64,000 nucleotides of DNA from positions 1 to 64,000 of the forward strand of contig JANQPN010000007.1 in assembly GCA_028289455.1 (NCBI GenBank). Reading direction: 5' to 3'. The notes under the pieces are model-generated. The model was given only the letters and a program-made list of their open reading frames with translations. It made no database searches and was not told where the DNA came from. This stretch comes from Wenzhouxiangellaceae bacterium. GTDB lineage: Bacteria > Pseudomonadota > Gammaproteobacteria > Xanthomonadales > Wenzhouxiangellaceae. The position numbers and the translations under genes were made by a program. This document shows, in pieces, positions 45,601 through 52,535 of this stretch (position 1 is the stretch's first letter; each line of letters starts with the position of its first letter).

Positions 45601-45716
45601 CAGAATCAGAAGATCCTGTTTTTGCTTTAAGGCAGTTACAGATTCAATCATTAGCTGAACTCTCTAATCATAACAATGCCTATTGGGGTTTCTTACAAAT
45701 CTATCAGTTTTTGTAA
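42654..45716 (+). CDS. Membrane-anchored TPR-CHAT protease
   Basis: A 1,020-aa protein. Residues 4-23 (KYLLFLISLIGIAYTSYCAI) are a membrane anchor or uncleaved signal. A long helical repeat region of TPR type runs to about residue 640 (for example SRAYFNYALISEELYLNETS, ALEYTNAGLDLLSNG, EAKEQLEAVAKLAINIQSAA). The C-terminal CHAT domain carries the caspase-clan dyad: His885 in VVHFSGHGDINLVDPLMSEL and Cys932 in TPLVVLAACDTAAYSNRLPQ. CHAT proteases in known systems are activated by a sensor and cut partner proteins such as gasdermins. It sits in an AT-rich island, 129 nt before a gene of unknown function that may encode its substrate or sensor. Start ATG 42654 lacks a strong ribosome binding site. 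Confidence 0.9.
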   Translation: MRIKYLLFLISLIGIAYTSYCAINYVDFLNSASLSNTISSIRWTTPRLSLDGNYHSCIEGIPEKITPYCSNILDKEKGTKKIKQLARHRDSMNNHELALVNLMRGGNIQRSINLLEKHLISSDESSTVWNDLAAFYLLDFQATGNWKSLDLSIISTKKSIISDPDYSRAYFNYALISEELYLNETSIELWNKFLKLEKSNSIWKSEAKSRLLKLTENRSPLPIDLAALLPKMSTKEIKVIAANKPDLVWGLLLDNSDLLALVASNLNGFCTHQQHSWGELGSELASNYGESLLTDILSWICNNELSSIEITHILDTVSAAVNDFNIDKYTNVIEQLSNLSVQKNSPMGHIIESIKGKAYFAMQEYLNADRSLQFITSSDHPILASRAYWYLSSERSRKGDAEAALEYTNAGLDLLSNGVSPNEAVRFKSMLAEALAVSGRHDAAMQKALETLSIKKGDLPAKTYAKTCKLISVVARESSTFHLQELFTNCAKNMLKLAENNLSPTFKAEVNISSAQAKAKVGDINGASKDIETAIHFANTIQDIKGREHVFRYINLNSGFDLTADPMKNNIESLKAAQRYFNENDNSRQALNAAKSVANFYIDSGSITEAKEQLEAVAKLAINIQSAADTFQYQSSAHQQSRDVYELLIKLYLDDNDSFNALLTLSRARLGKYFSESEFKNYLKSTTQNNRDEAILILAWLGDEVAAWLINSTEIIDGYRAPLPDGQQLVNLASETRLTSSTQTILNAHEALYNSLIRPITHHLHNYQHLRIIPDGIFYGVPFPILRNSELNRYLIEEINIIVSPDLKRGRAQTKLSTPLNSLAIFANPNADPQRPLIHSAQEVEDIQQALPSGSRVNIFFGATSNSTSFKKALDQFDVVHFSGHGDINLVDPLMSELLFTVNSNGTRDVLTAQDLYAFKSPMTPLVVLAACDTAAYSNRLPQALALVRPLLTNHARHVLGSIKPIPDRAYSKMMKLFYGSLAESEDPVFALRQLQIQSLAELSNHNNAYWGFLQIYQFL

Positions 45717-45845
45717 ATTGAGGTGAATGATTGACACCATTGTCTTCAATTTGAAACAACAGAAAATTCAAACATGAGAGTTTTTTAACAATTCCTGCAC
45801 TATAGATGTGAGTGAAATTTATAAAATTGGTGGAGTGATAAAGAA

Positions 45846-46820
45846 ATGACTAATACCTTTAACGTTGAGTTTTTAGGCTTAACCGGTATTGTGCCGGAAG
45901 GATCGAAAGATGATAATGATAGTTACGATTCCTTTCTAATCGTAATGCCAGACTTGGATTTGGGTTACACAGATTCAGAGCTCCCTAAGCCAATTCTTCC
46001 TCATCTTAATGCTTTTATCGCCCCGGTGGACTGTATTGACCATCAAGAACCAATGCAAAGGCATTTTGTAATTAGAAATGAGAATGGCTCTGTAGCCCAT
46101 GAATATGCCATATTTCCATTGCACAATGAACGCTTAGTAATCGATGGTTTATCCAACTCTCCGCTTGATAACACTGTTAGAGATATTGACCCTAACGACC
46201 CTGATACTTGGGTGCCAGTTAACGGGGATGAACAACATTTAACTTGGGTGCCGCGCATCGAACTAGCCGAACGTCAAAACCGACCTAATGCCGGTTTCTT
46301 TGATGCACACAGATTTTTAAGTGCAGATTTAACACCAATACTGCAACAACCTTCTCAGCTTTCAAGTGTGCTAAGAATTGATAGAGGGAAATTTTATATT
46401 AGCGATGTTGTTCGAAATAATAGCGGAGTAAGGCTATTTGATTTTAGCAAAATTGAAAACGGCTCACCACTACCACCTGAATGGTCCCAGGCAGTTCATA
46501 GCAAGCTACTATGGAGCAGCCAATTTGATAGTCAAAGTATTCAACTAAAAATTAAACGCGAAGGCGAAAAGGAAAAGCCGCTGGTTACACTTCGCAGCCA
46601 ATCTAACCAGATTAATGCTTGGATAGCCAACCTTGAATTTAACGATATTGAAAACTCCTTACCTCCTTTAAACAATAGGAACAGGCACTCTATTGATTAT
46701 GATTTTGCGATATTCTATTTTTATTCGAAATGGCCCCCATCAGACGGGCTTCCTGTACCCAGAACCAATGAGTCATTAGCAAGTGAGCTAACTTGCAATC
46801 CTCCGCTCTTTAAAGGCTAA
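45846..46820 (+). CDS. Unrecognised 324-aa partner of the TPR-CHAT gene
   Basis: I do not recognise this protein. It has no signal peptide or transmembrane helix, is rich in Asn, Asp, Pro and Leu, and looks beta-rich (FNVEFLGLTGIVPEGSKDDN, YDSFLIVMPDLDLGYTDSEL, ISDVVRNNSGVRLFDFS, DYDFAIFYFYSKWP). GGTGGAG lies about 12 nt before the ATG. It shares the low GC of the TPR-CHAT gene upstream (129 nt apart, same strand), so the two probably arrived and act together. It is a candidate protease target, pore-former precursor or sensor. No gasdermin-like motif can be claimed by eye. Confidence 0.78.
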   Translation: MTNTFNVEFLGLTGIVPEGSKDDNDSYDSFLIVMPDLDLGYTDSELPKPILPHLNAFIAPVDCIDHQEPMQRHFVIRNENGSVAHEYAIFPLHNERLVIDGLSNSPLDNTVRDIDPNDPDTWVPVNGDEQHLTWVPRIELAERQNRPNAGFFDAHRFLSADLTPILQQPSQLSSVLRIDRGKFYISDVVRNNSGVRLFDFSKIENGSPLPPEWSQAVHSKLLWSSQFDSQSIQLKIKREGEKEKPLVTLRSQSNQINAWIANLEFNDIENSLPPLNNRNRHSIDYDFAIFYFYSKWPPSDGLPVPRTNESLASELTCNPPLFKG

Positions 46821-47180
46821 AGCGAAGCAGCTAATTTTATTTTACGTCCACAAGGATCAAGAAAATATCTATATACATTATTTTTGTTTGTCTAAAAAAT
46901 ATATATTAAATTAATTTATTTCCTTCTAAAGAGGTTTTGTGAAAATAGTTGAAAAAAAAAGATACAATCATTACTGTAGAATGAAATATGGATACTCATG
47001 GTTTTCTAACTCAAAGTTAGGGAAGGTGCGTTTTATGTGCAATAGATAGCCATAGCTAAATTATGAAGAAATTAAAGCTTGACATTACCTATGTGATAGT
47101 TTTTGTCTCTTATGAAGCCATATTCGAAGCGATAAAATGAGAACATTCACTAAAACATTAATATCCGGATACTCTATCCG
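46821..47180. other. AT-rich gene-free region
   Basis: This 360-nt stretch holds no convincing gene on either strand. It contains long A/T runs and a small hairpin (CTAACT-CAA-AGTTAG near 47010), without a T-tract terminator. It separates the CHAT pair from a convergent sulfotransferase gene and may be the right edge of the transferred segment. Confidence 0.55.
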
Positions 47181-47969
47181 CTACAGCTCGAAAAACCCCG
47201 ACCAAGGAGTGTCCATGAAATATTCCTGCAGCACATCAAAATTGCTGATCGCTTCTCGCATACCCCGTTTTTCCAGTTTTTTCACTGCAGCCTCTAATGA
47301 ATACGACGGCAGTTCTAGAAAGTCCAGCAGCAAACCACCCACTCCAGTAAAGTCTGCACACAGCTCCTCATACGTAATCGATACATTCCGATGATCAGCC
47401 AATATCTGCTCGGCCCTGACATGCCACCCCTGCACTTCGGCAAAATCAGTTTCCAGCTGTTGTGGATCAAGTGTCACCGTCTGTTTGCGTTCGACATTTC
47501 CTGACGAAGGCACATCTGCACCGGGCTCCAGGTGCGTTACCGACTTAACCCGTTGCTTATCCCAGTCATGCCACTGGCCGGTACTGCGCGCCATAACATG
47601 CGATAGATGCCGCTCCAGCAGGTTTTCACGCCGCAAATGGATGACTGACAGGTCTTCCATACCCGCCAGAATCTGCCAGATATTCGCCCACTCCCTATTT
47701 TCACGAATGCCGGGAAAAGCCTTGAGAGCAAACGGATGGTATGCCTGCAGCACAAAGCCGGCACGCTCCACAGCATCCGGAAAATCCTTATAAACCCAGT
47801 CAGACAGTATTTTTTCTGTAGGTGTACTCAGCGGGTACGGCAGATTGGGGCTGTCTGAGTTGAAAACTTCGCTTTGGCAGACAATGGCCGGGTGTGACTC
47901 CAGCGCAGTGCGCAGCAGATGGGTTCCGCTGCGCAGGTAGGAAACAATGACAAACTTACGGTAAGGGAT
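47181..47969 (-). CDS. Sulfotransferase with no canonical start codon
   Basis: The open frame encodes a full sulfotransferase: the phosphosulfate loop in KFVIVSYLRSGTHLLRTALE, the DLSVIHLRRENLLERHLSHV phosphate segment, and YEELCADFTGVGGLLLDFLE, matching the 37.2-kb paralogue end to end. Yet between the in-frame stop TGA at 47973-47975 and the conserved loop there is no ATG, GTG or TTG. The first GTG (47771) would delete the whole active site. The coordinates given begin at an ATC (47969), where the paralogue's start aligns. The region overlaps the end of the threonine-synthase-family gene in another frame, with CCC-TTA and CCG-TAA near its stop. Options: a rare start codon, a +1 frameshift from the upstream gene, or start-codon loss. 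Confidence 0.75.
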   Translation of the reverse strand: MPYRKFVIVSYLRSGTHLLRTALESHPAIVCQSEVFNSDSPNLPYPLSTPTEKILSDWVYKDFPDAVERAGFVLQAYHPFALKAFPGIRENREWANIWQILAGMEDLSVIHLRRENLLERHLSHVMARSTGQWHDWDKQRVKSVTHLEPGADVPSSGNVERKQTVTLDPQQLETDFAEVQGWHVRAEQILADHRNVSITYEELCADFTGVGGLLLDFLELPSYSLEAAVKKLEKRGMREAISNFDVLQEYFMDTPWSGFFEL

Positions 47970-49104
47970 ACTTCAGCCCCGTTGCGCAATTAAACAGAAT
48001 GGCCTGTTCATTGGCCTGCAGCCAGCCCTGCTTCAGCAGTTTCAGATAAGCCGCGTAGGTCGCTGCCCCTTCCGGGCACATCAATAGGCCGTCTTTCTCG
48101 GCGATACTTTTCCAGGCGGAGACAATTTCATCTTCACTGACTGCCACACCGGTACCTGCAGACTCTCTTAATGTCTGCAACATCAGCCGGTCTCCAACCG
48201 CCATCGGCACACGGATGCCGGCCGCCAGGGTATGTGCGTCTTCCCAGCGTTCGGCCTCTTCTTTGCCTTCCTGGAATGCTTTGACAATCGGCGCACAACC
48301 CTCGGCCTGCACCGCCACCATGCGCGGCAGTTTGTCATCGTCCAGCCAGCCCAGTTCAGTCAGTTCTTTAAAGGCTTTCCACATGCCGATTAAACCGGTA
48401 CCGCCGCCGGTCGGATACAGGATGACATCCGGCAGCTTCCAATCGAACTGCTCGGCCAGCTCCAGGCCCATGGTTTTCTTGCCTTCCAGACGGTAAGGCT
48501 CTTTCAGAGTGGAGAAATCGAACCAGCCCTGTTCGGCAACCAGCTCACGCACCCGCTTGCCGCAGTCATCGATATAACCGTCCAGCAGTTCCACTTGACC
48601 ACCCTGCATCCGGGTTTCTTCGATATTGATTGTTGGCGTATCCGCCGGACACACCACCACTGATTGCATTCCAGCACGGGTGGCATAGGCAGATAATGCC
48701 GCACCGGCATTGCCGTTGGTCGGCATGGCCAGTTTGCTGATGCCCAGCTCTCTGGCTCTGGCCACCGCCAGTGCCAGACCGCGGGATTTGAATGACCCGG
48801 TCGGCAGGCGGCCTTCGTCTTTCACAATCACCTGCCCGTTGTGCAGGTTGTTCAGTGGAATCAAAGGTGTTTTGACTTCACCCAGACGCGGCACCCCGGA
48901 CCAGTCCTGAATCGGCAGCAGTTCCCGGTATGCCCAGAAACCGTCATGTCGGGTAGCGAAAACTTCCCGGCTGACCTGGGTTTTGACGGCCTCAAGATCA
49001 TACCGCGACAGCAATGGCCGGCCGGCCGGTGACAGGCCATGGATTTGATCAGACGGGAAAGTTTCTGCAGTCAGGCTGCACTCAAGGTGGCTCAGGTAAT
49101 TCAT
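47956..49104 (-). CDS. Threonine synthase family PLP enzyme
   Basis: A 382-aa fold-type II PLP enzyme. The Schiff-base lysine lies in VKDEGRLPTGSFKSRGLALA; the phosphate-binding loop is YPTGGGTGLIGMWKAF; AMPTNGNAGAALSAYATRAG is the threonine-synthase-type asparagine region. SFKSRG, not the usual SFKDRG, is a small deviation. It would convert O-phosphohomoserine to threonine or act on a related substrate; no thrA or thrB gene is near, so a specialised role cannot be excluded. It overlaps the acyltransferase gene upstream by 23 nt and the sulfotransferase frame downstream by 14 nt. Confidence 0.85.
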   Translation of the reverse strand: MNYLSHLECSLTAETFPSDQIHGLSPAGRPLLSRYDLEAVKTQVSREVFATRHDGFWAYRELLPIQDWSGVPRLGEVKTPLIPLNNLHNGQVIVKDEGRLPTGSFKSRGLALAVARARELGISKLAMPTNGNAGAALSAYATRAGMQSVVVCPADTPTINIEETRMQGGQVELLDGYIDDCGKRVRELVAEQGWFDFSTLKEPYRLEGKKTMGLELAEQFDWKLPDVILYPTGGGTGLIGMWKAFKELTELGWLDDDKLPRMVAVQAEGCAPIVKAFQEGKEEAERWEDAHTLAAGIRVPMAVGDRLMLQTLRESAGTGVAVSEDEIVSAWKSIAEKDGLLMCPEGAATYAAYLKLLKQGWLQANEQAILFNCATGLKYPLP

Positions 49105-50350
49105 GGCGTGATTCTACACCACGGCCTGTCTTAACAGCAGAATATTTTCCATTATCTGCCGCTTCAGTCTTTGTTTTCATCGTACTGCTGGTCGACCATT
49201 TTAAACCAAACAACGGGCGCAGTATCCGAACCCGGCGAATCACATATTCATGCAGCAGCACACAGCCAAGAATTGTTATCAAAATAAGCAGCAATGGCTC
49301 AACCACCGGGCCCAGTGCCAGTTGTGACAGCTCATAGCCGGCAACAACGATAATGCTCTGATGCAGAATGTAATACGGGTAGACCGCCTCATTCAAATAA
49401 CTCAGCTGTGTACTGGGCCTGTTCAGATAAACTGCGCCGAACCCCAGTATCGCCAATACCCAGCTGCAGCGGTTAATCGCCCTGATCAGCACCACCAGCC
49501 AGTCACCGGTTGGCGATAGTTCCACATCCGGCTGCAGCCACACCAGGTTGTAGAGCGCCACGATAACAATATAACTGAGTAACGCCAGTACCAGCATGGT
49601 GCGACGATGATCAACTATCTGCCGCCAGACCCCCGGATTCCAGCCAAGCAGATACCCATAGACCAGAAAGGTAAAACCCAATGCTTTGCGGTAATTCTCG
49701 CTGTCGCTATCGACCATCATGCTGATCAGACAAATCGGAACAAGCATTGCTGACAGTAGTAGCACCGGGCCGCGGCGATCGGACAGCCAATCAATCAAAG
49801 ATTGAAAGGCCCTGCTGTGTAACACTGGCAACATAATCAGCAGATAAACAGTGAAGGTCCACAGCTCACGGATATACCACATGTGGTTGACGTCCATATG
49901 CGGCAGAATGCCCGACTGATAATTTTCAAATATTGGATGATTCAGATCAAAGAATGCCTGATAAAACTGCCAGTAGCTCATCTGCAGATCACCATTCTGG
50001 GTCATCTCGTAATACAGCTGGGGCGGGATAATCACCAGCACCGCGAATGCCAATGGCAGCAGCAGACGCATATGTCTTAGTCCAAGAAAACCAATCATCG
50101 ATAATTTGCGCAGCACGAAGCGGATCGCCAGCCCGGAAATCAGAAACAGAATCGGCAGACGCCAGTGGTTGACCAGCAGCATTATGTTTTCCAGAAACTG
50201 ACTCTGATACTGGCTTTTCACATGCCAGTCCCAGTTGGCCACGTAAAACATACCGATGTGATAGAAAATCAATAAACCGAAGGCCATTACCCGCAGGGCA
50301 TCGATATCGTGGCGTCGCGGCAATAGCGTGGCAGAGCTCTGATCAGACAT
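49082..50350 (-). CDS. Acyltransferase 3 family membrane protein
   Basis: A 422-aa integral membrane protein with about ten spans. The N-terminal RRHDIDALRVMAFGLLIFYH is the hallmark of the acyltransferase-3/OpgC-like family (R-x-x-x-x-D-x-L-R and the catalytic-type His of FYHIG), followed by WRLPILFLISGLAIRFVLRK. These enzymes transfer acyl groups to glycans or lipids at the inner membrane. ATG 50350 was chosen because the upstream frame (to 50626) has low-complexity non-family sequence and runs over the LytTR regulator. It is divergent from that regulator and may be its target. Confidence 0.9.
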   Translation of the reverse strand: MSDQSSATLLPRRHDIDALRVMAFGLLIFYHIGMFYVANWDWHVKSQYQSQFLENIMLLVNHWRLPILFLISGLAIRFVLRKLSMIGFLGLRHMRLLLPLAFAVLVIIPPQLYYEMTQNGDLQMSYWQFYQAFFDLNHPIFENYQSGILPHMDVNHMWYIRELWTFTVYLLIMLPVLHSRAFQSLIDWLSDRRGPVLLLSAMLVPICLISMMVDSDSENYRKALGFTFLVYGYLLGWNPGVWRQIVDHRRTMLVLALLSYIVIVALYNLVWLQPDVELSPTGDWLVVLIRAINRCSWVLAILGFGAVYLNRPSTQLSYLNEAVYPYYILHQSIIVVAGYELSQLALGPVVEPLLLILITILGCVLLHEYVIRRVRILRPLFGLKWSTSSTMKTKTEAADNGKYSAVKTGRGVESRHELPEPP

Positions 50351-50435
50351 GGTGTGCTCGTTTGCAGTTAATCTGCATACAGCATCATGACTGCGCATAC
50401 GCCTGAACAGCCGAATGTGCCCTACAGCACAGCGC

Positions 50436-50470
50436 CTGTGACAAGCGGTGGAATGCTGTGACAAGCGGTG
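50436..50470. promoter_or_regulatory. Direct repeat operator candidate for the LytTR regulator
   Basis: CTGTGACAAGCGGTG occurs at 50436-50450 and again, unchanged, at 50456-50470, a period of 20 bp. LytTR proteins are known to bind short direct repeats spaced about two helical turns apart. The pair lies in the 153-nt divergent region between the acyltransferase start (50350) and the LytTR start (50504). Confidence 0.6.
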
Positions 50471-50503
50471 CAGCAGATGCATGCAGCAAGCTACAATAAA
50501 CCC

Positions 50504-51340
50504 ATGACCCTGTCGCATTACCTGACCCACCACCGGCGCTATGAAGCATTGCTCTGGCTGGCCTGGATTGCTACCGCCGCCACGGCCAACAGCATTATTT
50601 CCACCCTTGATCTGCAGCGAATGCAACAGGATTTTCTATGGTGGGAACCGATTCTATGGGAATGCAGCAGTGCTCTGCTTTTTCTGTTGCTGCTGCCGGC
50701 AGTGATGCTGGCGGAACAACGCTTTCCACTACAGCGCCCCAGGCTGGGTGTTAACCTGCTTATCCATTTGCTGTTCAGTGTGGTTTATTCTGTGCTGCAT
50801 GTTATCGGTATGGTTGCGATCCGGCACCTGGTTTATGCGCTTAACAATTCCAGCTACGACTTCGGCCACTGGCCTACAGAAATGGCCTATGAATATCTCA
50901 AAGATGTACGCACTTACGCCGCTATTCTGGTGGTGATTTACCTGTACCGGTTTATCCTGCGCCGGCTGCAGGGCGAAGCCAGTCTGCCGGATGATACCGA
51001 AACCGAAAGCAACCCATCCGACCGCTTCCTGATCAAAAAACTGGGTAAGGAATTTCTAGTCAGAATCGACGATATTGAATGGCTGGAAGCCGCTGGTAAT
51101 TACGTTAATCTGCATGCCAAGGGACGGGTCTATCCCATGCGGGAAACCATGACCGTAATGAGCAAGCGGCTCCAGCAGCAGGGCTTTGCCAGAGTGCACC
51201 GCAGTATTATTCTGAATCTGGACAAGGTTGATGAAATAGAGCCACTGGATTCCGGCGATGCCCGAGCCCGGCTGCATTCAGGTGAACGTTTGCCGATCAG
51301 CCGGCGTTATCGGGCAGAACTGAAAGCACTGCTTTCCTGA
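50504..51340 (+). CDS. Membrane-bound LytTR-family transcriptional regulator
   Basis: A 278-aa protein. Residues about 15-160 contain four hydrophobic spans (for example LLWLAWIATAATANSIISTL, SSALLFLLLLPAVML). The C-terminal LytTR DNA-binding domain (about 180-278) has the typical FLIKKLGKEFLVRIDDIEWL, EAAGNYVNLHAKGRVYPMRE and FARVHRSIILNLDKVDEIEP stretches. Such membrane LytTR regulators sense envelope signals. ATG 50504 was preferred over an upstream frame that would cross the direct repeats. Likely autoregulated and controlling the divergent acyltransferase gene. Confidence 0.9.
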   Translation: MTLSHYLTHHRRYEALLWLAWIATAATANSIISTLDLQRMQQDFLWWEPILWECSSALLFLLLLPAVMLAEQRFPLQRPRLGVNLLIHLLFSVVYSVLHVIGMVAIRHLVYALNNSSYDFGHWPTEMAYEYLKDVRTYAAILVVIYLYRFILRRLQGEASLPDDTETESNPSDRFLIKKLGKEFLVRIDDIEWLEAAGNYVNLHAKGRVYPMRETMTVMSKRLQQQGFARVHRSIILNLDKVDEIEPLDSGDARARLHSGERLPISRRYRAELKALLS

Positions 51341-51361
51341 ATAAGATTGCTGAATTCTTGA

Positions 51362-52318
51362 CTAAGGGAGACTGACGCCCTTCAACCTTACACCGGTCTC
51401 CGGCCGTACCCCGCTCCCGCGCTCTGCCATAAACAGAAACGGCACTGACTCCAGTTGCATCCCGATATTGCGCTGCACCACAAAATGCAGATGCGGCCCG
51501 GTGGAATAACCGGTATTACCGGACTCGGCAATAACTTCTCCGGTCAGCACCACTTCACCCGGCTGTACAAATACCCTCTCAGGGGCAAGATGCGCATACA
51601 CCGACATGGTGCCGTCGTCATGCCACACACGGATGGAATTGGCTCGGCTGCCAAAGCGATTGATGTCAGTACCGGCACCAAAAAAGTCCTCTTCAACTTC
51701 CATCACCACACCATCACGGGCGGCACGAATAGGCGTCCCCACCGGCATGGGAATATCGACTGCATATCTGGCCTCCAGTGAATTATGCGTACGTGTGCCG
51801 TTAAAACCCTGGCTGACCCGGAACGATTCATCCGCCGGAAACGGCGGCAGGTAACGGACACTGTCATCATGGCGCACATTCGGCTCACCGGGAACTGCAG
51901 TCGCGTTAACCCGGTAACGCATACTGCGGCGTGGATTGGCCTGTTTGTAAATCACTTTTTCACCACGGAATCCGCGCGGCAGGACAAAGCTTTGCGGCAA
52001 CGGCGGGTCGGTGACCAGGTTTTCACTCTCAACCACCCGAATCTGCAGCTCAATGGGACCATACAGCAGGTTTTGAATAATTTGCCGGTTACGGTCGCCA
52101 CTGCGCTCATTGGCCATTGAAAAACTGTTCCGATTTTCCGCTCTGACACGGCGAACCTCAACATCCTGAGCGGTTTCCGGCTCACGATCGGTAACATGCA
52201 CCACACCGTTTTCATCGGTGTATTTGTACAGATGCTTGGCTTCGGCAGAACCCAGGAACAGGGCTGCGGCAAGCACCAGCAGCACAACTTTCTGATGTGG
52301 ATTAATAACTACACGCAT
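51362..52318 (-). CDS. M23-family peptidase with DUF4124 domain
   Basis: A 318-aa exported protein. The signal peptide (residues 8-27) is followed by a DUF4124 segment (KHLYKYTDENGVVHVTDREP), a beta-rich linker, and a C-terminal LytM/M23 zinc peptidase domain: HNSLEARYAVDIPMPVGTPI with the first His and Asp ligands and TGPHLHFVVQ with the HxH. M23 peptidases cut peptidoglycan cross-links or regulate amidases in the periplasm. It is convergent with the LytTR gene (21 nt apart). All metal ligands appear present, so it may be catalytically active. Confidence 0.93.
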   Translation of the reverse strand: MRVVINPHQKVVLLVLAAALFLGSAEAKHLYKYTDENGVVHVTDREPETAQDVEVRRVRAENRNSFSMANERSGDRNRQIIQNLLYGPIELQIRVVESENLVTDPPLPQSFVLPRGFRGEKVIYKQANPRRSMRYRVNATAVPGEPNVRHDDSVRYLPPFPADESFRVSQGFNGTRTHNSLEARYAVDIPMPVGTPIRAARDGVVMEVEEDFFGAGTDINRFGSRANSIRVWHDDGTMSVYAHLAPERVFVQPGEVVLTGEVIAESGNTGYSTGPHLHFVVQRNIGMQLESVPFLFMAERGSGVRPETGVRLKGVSLP

Positions 52319-52471
52319 GACTTTATTCTGCTTGACATCGCGTCATCTGACAACGTCGGTAACCAGCAATTCCTTTAACCATCGGTCAGTCAACGATGCA
52401 TCTGTGCGAATCATCTGATAAACATGCCTGTGCATGCAAGGAAATGAGCAGCCGGGGCCATGCTGCACCCG

Positions 52472-52499
52472 CAAAAAAAACCGCCCCGTGGGGCGGTTA
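52472..52499 (-). terminator. Rho-independent terminator of the giant surface protein gene
   Basis: On the minus strand AACCGCCCC-ACG-GGGCGGTT forms a strong hairpin at 52480-52498, followed by TTTTTTTT (52473-52480). It lies 37 nt past the stop codon of the 1,902-aa protein gene. Confidence 0.9.
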
Positions 52500-52535
52500 A
52501 AGGCTGATAAAGAACATTCAGCTATGGAGTAAGTA

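Larger units (their letters stand above)
42240..47180. other. AT-rich island of probable foreign origin
   Basis: Lines sampled here are near 30-40 percent GC against about 55-60 percent on both sides, and codon use shifts to A/T-ending codons. The block holds the end of the ATP-grasp-like gene, the TPR-CHAT gene, its 324-aa neighbour and a 360-nt gene-free tail. No integrase, transposase, tRNA or clear flanking repeat was found, so the mode of arrival is not visible. Confidence 0.7.

Noticed and set aside
46821..47180. Integrase, transposase or attachment site at the right end of the AT-rich island
   Set aside because: No such gene, inverted repeat or matching flanking direct repeat could be found by reading the flanks.
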